DNA of 64,000 bases from NCBI GenBank assembly GCA_018831265.1, contig JAHJCO010000005.1:1-64000 (forward strand), in the 5' to 3' direction. The stretch's first letter is position 1; the number at the start of each line of letters is the position of its first letter. The notes beneath the pieces are model-generated. The model did not search any database. It saw only the letters and a program-made list of their open reading frames with translations, and was not told where the DNA came from. Origin of the DNA: Actinomycetota bacterium (GTDB lineage Bacteria > Actinomycetota > Geothermincolia > Fen-727 > Anoxymicrobiaceae). The translations under genes and the position numbers were made by a program. Below, piece by piece: positions 52,666-59,503 of this stretch.

Positions 52666-53955
52666 ATGAACCCGGTAGATGTCGAGGTGAACGACGTCCT
52701 GGAGGACGTGGCGCGGGTCCTTCGCGAGAGGGAGACCGGCCGGGCCCAGAACTACCGCTCCGAGGTGCGCGAGGTGGAGGACGTGGTGTACCTCATGCCC
52801 AGCGCCTGGCAGAACATAACCACCAGCCTGCTCACCCTCGACTATGCCCTGGCGCCGCTGGAGGCACCCGCTCCCGCGGAGAAGCAGGGGTTCGCCGACC
52901 GGGGCGTGGGCGTGTTCAAGGGCGCCATCAAGCGGATGATACAGAAGGCGGTCTACTGGTACGTGAACCCGGTGGTGGCCCAGCTGCACCGCATGCACGG
53001 CGCCACCACGCGCGCTTTGCGCGAGATGGCCGACCAGCTGCGCATCATCAGCGACCGCACCGAGGCGATGGAGAAGGAAAACCTGGCCTCGCGATTGAAC
53101 GCGCTCGAGGGTGAGAGGTTCGACGAGCGCATCGGCCGCCTGGAGAGGGCCTGGCGCCAGCGCGCCTCCGTGGAGGCCGCGGGCCCAACCCCCGAGGGCG
53201 CCCCGCAGGTCGAGTACAGGCCCGCCGGGAGGGACAAGGTCCGCCCGGAGCCGGGCACCCACTTCCCGCAGTTCCAGTTCGATTACTACTGGTTCGAGAG
53301 CATACACAGAGGCGACCGCGAGCTGATCAAGCGCAGGCAGCAGCCGTACCTCGAGTACTTCAGGGATTGCCGGAACGTGCTCGACGTCGGGTGCGGCAGG
53401 GGCGAGTTCCTGGAGCTGATGGCCGAGCGTGACATCCACGGGTACGGCATTGACATCGAGGACGACGCGGTCCAGTTCTGCATAGACGCGGGCCTGCAGG
53501 CGGAGAAGGAGGAGGCGCTGGAGCACCTGGCGGCCCTGCCCGACGAGACGCTGGGCGGCGTCTTCATCTCGCAGGTAGTGGAGCACATGACGCCGGGCGA
53601 GATAACCGAGCTGGTGGGGCTCGCATACGCCAAGATGAAGCCGGGAGGGTTCGTGGTGGTGGAGACCCCCAACCCCCAGTGCCTGCTCATCTTCGCCAGC
53701 TTCTTCTACGCCGACCTCTCGCACGTGCAGCCCATTCACCCCGAGACGATGCGTTTCCTGCTGCTCTCGGCGGGTTTCAGGGAGGTGGAGGTGAAGCTCA
53801 CCAACCCGGTGCCCCGCAACCAGCGCCTGGCCAGGGTGGTGGTCAACGACCCGGGGCGGGACGCATCGTGGGTGGGGGAGCTCAACGCCAACGTAGACAA
53901 GCTGAACTCCGTTCTCTTCTCGTACATGGACTACGCGGCGGTGGCCAGGAAATGA
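52666..53955 (+). CDS. Methyltransferase with KR..WY..P module beside the exporter
   Basis: A 429-residue protein. Residues about 80-125 have the module AIKRMIQKAVYWYVNPVVAQ then TTRALREMADQL, continuing into a coiled coil (about 120-165, MEKENLASRLNALEGERFD). The C-terminal methyltransferase has NVLDVGCGRGEFLELMAE (motif I), YGIDIEDDAVQFC, VFISQVVEHM and MKPGGFVVVETPNP, all intact. Right after wzt, it is a good candidate for the enzyme that caps the growing glycan, as coiled-coil methyltransferases such as WbdD do in ABC-dependent O-antigen systems. The capping role is inference. Confidence 0.83.
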   Translation: MNPVDVEVNDVLEDVARVLRERETGRAQNYRSEVREVEDVVYLMPSAWQNITTSLLTLDYALAPLEAPAPAEKQGFADRGVGVFKGAIKRMIQKAVYWYVNPVVAQLHRMHGATTRALREMADQLRIISDRTEAMEKENLASRLNALEGERFDERIGRLERAWRQRASVEAAGPTPEGAPQVEYRPAGRDKVRPEPGTHFPQFQFDYYWFESIHRGDRELIKRRQQPYLEYFRDCRNVLDVGCGRGEFLELMAERDIHGYGIDIEDDAVQFCIDAGLQAEKEEALEHLAALPDETLGGVFISQVVEHMTPGEITELVGLAYAKMKPGGFVVVETPNPQCLLIFASFFYADLSHVQPIHPETMRFLLLSAGFREVEVKLTNPVPRNQRLARVVVNDPGRDASWVGELNANVDKLNSVLFSYMDYAAVARK

Positions 53956-53970
53956 GCAGTATCTCCTGAG

Positions 53971-53989
53971 CCCGGCCTCTCAGGCCGGG
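53971..53989. repeat. GC-rich hairpin CCCGGCCT/AGGCCGGG
   Basis: Perfect 8-base arms with a 3-base loop between the methyltransferase stop and the next gene. It is one of three short GC-rich palindromes in this part of the cluster, the others being at 57195 and 57307. There is no T tract, so termination is doubtful. Confidence 0.6.
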
Positions 53990-54009
53990 ATGATGGTGGA
54001 ACGTGGAGG

Positions 54010-55812
54010 ATGCCGTTGGACCGTAGGGTGACATTAGCCATACACGACTGGGACGCCTCGGAGAGTGCCGTGGCGCTCGCCCACGCCCTGAACGACAATC
54101 CCGCGACCACCGGGCTCCACAGGGTGGCGGTGGTATCGAAGGGCGCGGCGTCGGCCGCCTCCACGGCACTCTCCCCGCTGGGGTTCGAGCTGCTGTCCGC
54201 CGCGGAAGGCGCCCCGCCGGGCGCACGGAAGAACCTGGCGGCCGGGTCCGCGCGGGGTGACCTGGTGCTCCTGAGCGCCCGCGCCGGTGTCCCGGACCCG
54301 TCATGGCTGGAGAACCTGGCGGAGGGCATCGATTCCCTGGGGGGCGAGGGTGTCGCGGGGGGGAAGGTCACCGATGCCAACGGGTTCATCATCAACGCAG
54401 GCTACCACGTGCTGCAGCCGGATTGCGGCCTGTTCGCCGTGGGCGGCGGGAAGCGGGACATCAACCAGTACTTCTACGCCCGGGAGGTGGAGGGGGTCGA
54501 CTCCACCTGCATGTACGTCAGCTCGGGCGCGCTTCTAGCGGCGGGGGGCTTCGACGAGACGCTCTCGGGGGCCTACGACGACCTGGACTACTGCCTCAGG
54601 GTAAAGCAGGCGGGCCTGCCAGTGACGTGCGCCGGCGGCGCGAGAGTGGTGCTCGCCGGGCAGGCCCTGGAGCCGGAGTCTCCCGACGCGGCCAGGGAGG
54701 AGTACCGGCGCCGCTGGGAGCCGTACTACCGGGACCGCTACGACAGCCGGGTCATGTGGCACTCCTGGATAAACGCCCCGACCGGCTACGCGGTCTCCAG
54801 CCAGTACCTGGTCCTGGCCCTGGAGGACCTGGACGTGGACGTGCGTTACGGGTACGTCTACGGTGTCGAGGAACCCCCCAACGACGACGAGCGCATCATG
54901 GAGGTGCGCCGCAAGCCCAAGGACCTCGACATAACCCAGGTCGTATACGGCCAGGGCGACGTGTTCTTCAAGAACAGCGGCCGCTACCGCGTCGGCTACT
55001 CCATGCTCGAGGTCACGGGAATACCGGCCGACTGGGTGGAGCAGGCCAACGCGCTGGACGAGGTCTGGGTGCCGTCGCAGTTCAACAGGGATACCTTCGG
55101 GGCCAGCGGGGTGAGCCGTCCCATCAAGGTGATGCCGCTGGGGGTGGACACGAACTACTTCCACCCCTTCATCAGGACCCGCAGGATCGAGGACCGCTTC
55201 GTCTTCCTGTCGGTCTTCGAGTGGGGCGAGCGCAAGGCGCCCGAGGTCCTCCTCCAGGCGTACAACCAGGAGTTCAGCGCCGAGGACGACGTGCTGCTGC
55301 TGCTCAAGGTCATAAACACCGACCCCGCGGTGAACATAGAGCGCCAGGTCGAGGCGATGAGACTGCGGGGGGACCGGGCGCCGGTCGTCATGGTGGTGAA
55401 CCAGAACATGCCCAGCTACCAGATGGGCTCGCTCTACTGCTCCAGCGACTGCTTCGTTCTGCCGACGCGCGGCGAGGGCTGGGGGATGCCCACGCTGGAG
55501 GCGATGGCCTGCGGCCTGCCCGTCATCAGCACGCACTGGAGCGCTCAGACAGAGTTCTTCAACGAGGACGTCGGTTACCCGGTCCAGATCAGGCGCCTGA
55601 TACCGGCGGTCGCCAAGTGCCCTTACTACACCGGGTTCGAGTGGGCGGACCCCGACCCGGACCACCTGGCGTCCCTGATGAGGCAGGTGTACGCGAACAG
55701 GGAAGAGGCCCGGGCCAGGGGCCTGCGGGCCAGCGTCCAGGCGCGCGAGAAGTGGACCTGGCTGAACGCCGCGGAGCGCATTAAGACGCGACTTATGGAG
55801 ATTTCGAGCTGA
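54010..55812 (+). CDS. GT2-GT4 fusion glycosyltransferase, GT2 half degenerate
   Basis: A 600-residue relative of the protein at 38.5 kb. The N-terminal half aligns with the GT2 domain, but the metal-site stretch LLNNDTE is LLSARAG (87-93) and VVDNGSTDGT is VVSKGAASAAS, so all key acidic residues are gone; the fold remnant YDDLDYCLRVKQAGL persists. The GT4 half is intact, with VFLSVFEWGERKAPEVLLQA and the E-x7-E site TRGEGWGMPTLEAMACG. Activity should come from the GT4 half. ATG 54010 overlaps GGAGG; TTG 54016, two codons later, has that site at proper spacing and may be the true start. Confidence 0.82.
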   Translation: MPLDRRVTLAIHDWDASESAVALAHALNDNPATTGLHRVAVVSKGAASAASTALSPLGFELLSAAEGAPPGARKNLAAGSARGDLVLLSARAGVPDPSWLENLAEGIDSLGGEGVAGGKVTDANGFIINAGYHVLQPDCGLFAVGGGKRDINQYFYAREVEGVDSTCMYVSSGALLAAGGFDETLSGAYDDLDYCLRVKQAGLPVTCAGGARVVLAGQALEPESPDAAREEYRRRWEPYYRDRYDSRVMWHSWINAPTGYAVSSQYLVLALEDLDVDVRYGYVYGVEEPPNDDERIMEVRRKPKDLDITQVVYGQGDVFFKNSGRYRVGYSMLEVTGIPADWVEQANALDEVWVPSQFNRDTFGASGVSRPIKVMPLGVDTNYFHPFIRTRRIEDRFVFLSVFEWGERKAPEVLLQAYNQEFSAEDDVLLLLKVINTDPAVNIERQVEAMRLRGDRAPVVMVVNQNMPSYQMGSLYCSSDCFVLPTRGEGWGMPTLEAMACGLPVISTHWSAQTEFFNEDVGYPVQIRRLIPAVAKCPYYTGFEWADPDPDHLASLMRQVYANREEARARGLRASVQAREKWTWLNAAERIKTRLMEISS

Positions 55813-55819
55813 TTCGCTG

Positions 55820-55828
55820 TGCTATAAT
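55820..55828 (+). promoter_or_regulatory. Extended -10 promoter candidate (TGCTATAAT)
   Basis: TGC-TATAAT is a full extended -10 box, 83 bases upstream of the methyltransferase ATG at 55911. The predicted transcript would begin near 55835 and carry the 55846-55881 hairpin in its leader. Confidence 0.5.
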
Positions 55829-55845
55829 CCTCCATACCGGATGTG

Positions 55846-55907
55846 GTGAATAGAATGGTGCCTGACCCCGTTGATATTCACGACCCCGTCTTTATTCAGA
55901 GGATGCC
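55846..55907. repeat. Hairpin carrying GGTGCCTGACCCC
   Basis: GTGAATA (55846-55852) pairs with TATTCAC (55875-55881) around GAATGGTGCCTGACCCCGTT, a 20-base sequence identical to 42180-42199. A third half-motif (TTTATTCAG) follows. The element sits between a promoter candidate and the methyltransferase start. Confidence 0.8.
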
Positions 55908-55910
55908 GTC

Positions 55911-57179
55911 ATGCCGAGGAAGCGATTGAGCAGGAGAACGCCCCTGGAGCCCGCCCGCGAGGAGACCCTCGCCGAGCTCTCGGAGCAGCTGCGCGGGAAG
56001 TCGCCCAACGGCCACCGCATCGAGACCTTCGATGACTCCCACCTGATGGAGAACCTCCACCTCGCGAACGCGCACTACGACCGCAACCTGACCGGCAGGC
56101 CCGCGAGCGATCGCAAGGTCCTGGGGTCGTTCTACGCGTTCTGCAAGCGGATGGTGAGGAAGCTGGTGGGCTGGTACGTCGAGCCCGCGCTGGAGAGCCA
56201 GAGGCTGTTCAACGCCTACGCGGTCCGCAGCGTGAACGAGATGAAGCGCTACCTGGACCACCTGCAGATCAACGAGGACATCCTCAGCACCATAATCCAC
56301 AGGGACCTCTCCCTGTTCCGTTCGAACATCCTCTTTATCAACAGGTACCTCGAGCGGCGGATGCTCGACTTCGAGAGCGAGATCGGGGTGCTGAGATCCC
56401 GCGAGAGCACCGGTGCCGGTACGCCGGTCGGCGACAACGGCGGAAAAGGAGGGGAGTTCACCGGCAGCCTGGACGTGCTCGCGCTGGAGCAGCGCGTGCA
56501 CGGCTCCCCCAGGATCGTCCGGGACCGCCAGCAGGTCTACCTGCCATTCTTCCGTGACTGCTCCGACGTCCTGGCCGTCGGGTGCGGCAGGGGTGAGCTC
56601 CTACAGCTTTTCAGCGAGCAGGGGATAGGCGCGAAAGGCATAGACACCAATCCAACATTGGTGGATTACTGCAGGGACAACGAGCTTGACGTGGTCCGCG
56701 TCGATCCCGTGGAGTACCTGGAGGCGTGCGAGGACGGCTCGCTGGACGGGATAGTGCTCTCGAGGTTCGCGGGGCACCAGCCGCCCGCACGGCTGCTGCG
56801 CATGCTCTCGCTGTGCCGCGCGAAGCTGGCCGAGGAGGCCGCGCTGGTGATAGAGACGCCCAACCCCTTCTCGCTGTACGCTGTGGCGAGCTACGCTCTG
56901 GACGACTCCTCGCGGATGCACCCGCTGCACCCCGAGACGCTCAAGCTGCTGTGCGTCTCCTACGGGTTCAGGGAGCCTTCAGTCATGTTCCTGAACCCGC
57001 TGCCCCCCGAGGAGAGCCTCGAGGAGCTGCAGCTCACCGCCAGCGGGGCCCTTCTGGACCCCCGCCAGCAGGAGCTCTTCCACCAGGTCAACGAGAACTT
57101 CGGCCGCATAAACAGGATCCTGTTCAGCCACAGCGACTACTCGGTGGTGGCGCGCCGTGGCCCGCGGGAGGCCGGGTAG
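55911..57179 (+). CDS. Second methyltransferase with the KR..WY..P module, probably altered
   Basis: A 422-residue paralogue of the protein at 52.7 kb. Residues about 75-125 have FYAFCKRMVRKLVGWYVEPA, then LFNAYAVRSVNEMKRYLDHL. The methyltransferase part has VLAVGCGRGELLQLFSEQG, where the Asp of VLDVGCG is Ala, and GIDTNPTLVDYC, GIVLSRFAGHQPP and LVIETPNPFSLYAVASYAL. The lost motif I acid and the missing (E/Q)H before motif IV suggest weakened or changed activity. ATG 55911 has GAGG upstream. It could partner with the intact paralogue. Confidence 0.8.
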   Translation: MPRKRLSRRTPLEPAREETLAELSEQLRGKSPNGHRIETFDDSHLMENLHLANAHYDRNLTGRPASDRKVLGSFYAFCKRMVRKLVGWYVEPALESQRLFNAYAVRSVNEMKRYLDHLQINEDILSTIIHRDLSLFRSNILFINRYLERRMLDFESEIGVLRSRESTGAGTPVGDNGGKGGEFTGSLDVLALEQRVHGSPRIVRDRQQVYLPFFRDCSDVLAVGCGRGELLQLFSEQGIGAKGIDTNPTLVDYCRDNELDVVRVDPVEYLEACEDGSLDGIVLSRFAGHQPPARLLRMLSLCRAKLAEEAALVIETPNPFSLYAVASYALDDSSRMHPLHPETLKLLCVSYGFREPSVMFLNPLPPEESLEELQLTASGALLDPRQQELFHQVNENFGRINRILFSHSDYSVVARRGPREAG

Positions 57180-57194
57180 CGGACGCCGCATGCC

Positions 57195-57214
57195 GCGGGG
57201 CTCGTGAGCCCCGC
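57195..57214. repeat. GC-rich hairpin GCGGGGCTC/GAGCCCCGC
   Basis: Perfect 9-base arms and a 2-base loop, 16 bases after the methyltransferase stop. No T tract follows. It is grouped with the hairpins at 53971 and 57307 as likely REP-type elements. Confidence 0.6.
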
Positions 57215-57258
57215 CTCGAGATTCGGGTAGCAGGGGGACGGCCGGTCTGCCCGCGGGT

Positions 57259-57264
57259 TATAAT
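57259..57264 (+). promoter_or_regulatory. Candidate -10 box (TATAAT)
   Basis: TATAAT in GGGTTATAATCGG, about 90 bases before the TTG start at 57353. The predicted leader would include the hairpin at 57307-57325. Confidence 0.4.
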
Positions 57265-57306
57265 CGGCCGGTGGGCCGTATCAAGAGTGCTGGAATCGTG
57301 AGTCAC

Positions 57307-57325
57307 GCGGAAGCCATGCTTCCGC
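57307..57325. repeat. Hairpin GCGGAAGC/GCTTCCGC in a leader
   Basis: Perfect 8-base arms with a CAT loop. It lies 28 bases before the TTG start of the large methyltransferase fusion, just upstream of its ribosome binding site. Confidence 0.6.
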
Positions 57326-57352
57326 TCTTTGTGTTCAAGGGAGAGAGTCCGC

Positions 57353-59503
57353 TTGGCCGAAACCATTGACGCCCGTGCGGCCGCAGATGAGCGCCGGGCC
57401 GAGAAGGTGGGCGAGCATTGGGCGACCTACGCCCGTGAGGGCGAGGGCAGGCGCACCGATGAGCGCCTGGAGTGGAACCAGTGGACACCGGTCCGCGAGG
57501 CGATCGACCAGAGGATCTCGGGCTCAGGTTCGAGGAACGTCGTAGGCCACCTGGCCGACTGCCTGCGGCAGCCCGTCCCCAGGGTGCTGAGCCTCGGCTG
57601 CGGGAGCGGGAGCCTGGACCGGGACCTGCTCGAGCAGGGGGTGTGCGAGGAGGTCGTCGGTGTGGACATCTCTCAGGGCGCGCTGGACACGGCCAGGAGG
57701 CTCGCCGGCGACCTTCCGATAAGCTACGTTCGGCTGGACATGGAGTCCGAGCCGCTGCCCCGTCGATTCCCCGTCGCCTTCTGCATGACAACGCTTCATC
57801 ACATCAACGACCTGGGGTCCTTCCTGGCGAACGTCCATGCCAGCCTCGACGAGGAAGGCCTCTTCGCCCTCTACGAGTACGTCGGGCCGTCGCGCTTCCA
57901 GTGGACTCCGCGGCAGATCCGGCTGGCCGGGGACATCTACAGCCTCCTTCCCCCACGCTACCGCTTCAACCACCTGCCGCGCCTGACGGAGTACGAGCTC
58001 CGGCGGCCCGACATCAGCGGCATGATCGGGGTCGACCCGTCGGAGGCGGTTCGCTCCGGGGAGATGATGCAGGTGGTCGAGAGGTACTTCGAGAGGCTCG
58101 AGCGGCGGGAGGTGGGGGGCGGCGTCCTCTTCCCCCTGCTCACCGGCATTGTCGCCAACTTCGACGAGGAGGACGCGCTGGACCGGGAGTTCATCGACCT
58201 GGCGATGCGCCTGGACGAAGCCCTGACCGGCGCGGGCGTCATGCCCAGCTGCTTCAACTTCGAGCTCTACCGCAGGAGGCCCGAGCCGCCGGGTGGGACG
58301 CGGGAGGAACGGCTGGAGGCGGAGCGGGCGGGGTTGGTGCGCCGCCAGGAGGAACGTATAGTGGAGCTGAACCGCGAGCTGGAGGAGGCCGAGGAGGTCA
58401 ACAGGCCCCTGGTCGAGGAGTTCGCCCGGCTGCAGCGAGAGAACCTCGCGTTGTCGCTTGCGGTCGAGGAGAGCCTGGAGGCGAACGCGGCCCTGAAGGA
58501 CGACCGATGGTTCCGCGCCTTGCGGTGGGTAAGCGGGCTCGTCCGGCGCGGAGACGGGCCCCGGGTCACGGTGCCGGCGGCCCGGCCGCGGGGAGTCATC
58601 GGTACCGATACCCGGCTGCCGATGCCCGTCTCGGTAGAGGACCGTCCCCGCAGCGCTCTGGTCAGGGCGGTCGAGCGGTACGCGCGGGAGTCGGCCCGAG
58701 GCTCCGTCCTGCTGTGGGCGTTGTGGCTCGAGGCCTCGTTCGGCCGGTCGGATTCGGCCCTGCTGCTCGGCGTCGAGCCCGGCACGGCCTGGGCGTGCGT
58801 GGAGTCCGGCGCATGCGGGCGGGCCGCTCTGGGAAGGGTGGAGCGCGCGGGAGACATCGTCATTGAGTGGCCTTCGGAGGATGGCGGTGCCGGGCCCTTC
58901 GACGTGGTGGTCTGGACGCCCCGCCCCGGGGAACCAGCCGGGGCGGCCCTCTCCATCGAAGGGCTGCTGGCCGAAGGCGGAAGGCTCGTAAGGCTTTCCG
59001 TCCCGCCCGGGGATGGCGGATCGACCGTGCCGCGCGGGTTCGTACTGACCGAGGAAGCATGGTTGACGGCCAGGCCGAACGTCCATGCGGTCGAGGCCCA
59101 TCACCGTGATTCCGACCCCAGGATGGCGCAGGCCGTCGCCGCCCTGGGCCTCTATGTGGAGTGCGTGCTCGCCGGCTGCGGGCTGGGAGGGCCGGGGTTG
59201 CACGTGGAGGTGTTCGAGCGCGGCGAGCCGCGGGCCGGGGCCTCCAGGGACCCGGCGGCCGTAGACGATATCGCCGTGCTGCAGGAGATGGAGCTGGGCC
59301 GGCTGGAGCGAAGGCTGGCCGAGTCGTACGAGGCGAGGGAGCACCTGCGGAAGCTCTGCGCGGATGCCTCCGCCGCCGTGGCGGCCAACGAGTCGACAAT
59401 CGACTACCTGGAGCGCGAGCGGTCGATCCTGAAGAGCCGCGGCCCCTGGAAGTACCCGTGGTGGGTGGCGTTCCGCCTTCGCGAGCGCAAGGGGGGCCGG
59501 TGA
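57353..59503 (+). CDS. Methyltransferase fused to coiled coils and a second Rossmann-like domain
   Basis: A 716-residue protein. Residues about 70-260 are a class I methyltransferase with VLSLGCGSGSLDRDLLEQG and GVDISQGALDTARRLAG, then CMTTLHHINDLGSFLANV. About 315-400 is a long charged coiled coil (EERIVELNRELEEAEEVN). About 440-625 resembles a degenerate Rossmann domain (LLGVEPGTAWACVESGA, GPFDVVVWTPRPGEP). A second coiled coil and a basic-aromatic tail (PWKYPWWVAFRLRERK) end it. I start at TTG 57353, with GGGAGAGAG upstream; GTG 57329 is an alternative. It overlaps the next membrane gene by one base. The long coiled coil recalls molecular-ruler methyltransferases, but the role is unknown. 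Confidence 0.75.
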   Translation: MAETIDARAAADERRAEKVGEHWATYAREGEGRRTDERLEWNQWTPVREAIDQRISGSGSRNVVGHLADCLRQPVPRVLSLGCGSGSLDRDLLEQGVCEEVVGVDISQGALDTARRLAGDLPISYVRLDMESEPLPRRFPVAFCMTTLHHINDLGSFLANVHASLDEEGLFALYEYVGPSRFQWTPRQIRLAGDIYSLLPPRYRFNHLPRLTEYELRRPDISGMIGVDPSEAVRSGEMMQVVERYFERLERREVGGGVLFPLLTGIVANFDEEDALDREFIDLAMRLDEALTGAGVMPSCFNFELYRRRPEPPGGTREERLEAERAGLVRRQEERIVELNRELEEAEEVNRPLVEEFARLQRENLALSLAVEESLEANAALKDDRWFRALRWVSGLVRRGDGPRVTVPAARPRGVIGTDTRLPMPVSVEDRPRSALVRAVERYARESARGSVLLWALWLEASFGRSDSALLLGVEPGTAWACVESGACGRAALGRVERAGDIVIEWPSEDGGAGPFDVVVWTPRPGEPAGAALSIEGLLAEGGRLVRLSVPPGDGGSTVPRGFVLTEEAWLTARPNVHAVEAHHRDSDPRMAQAVAALGLYVECVLAGCGLGGPGLHVEVFERGEPRAGASRDPAAVDDIAVLQEMELGRLERRLAESYEAREHLRKLCADASAAVAANESTIDYLERERSILKSRGPWKYPWWVAFRLRERKGGR

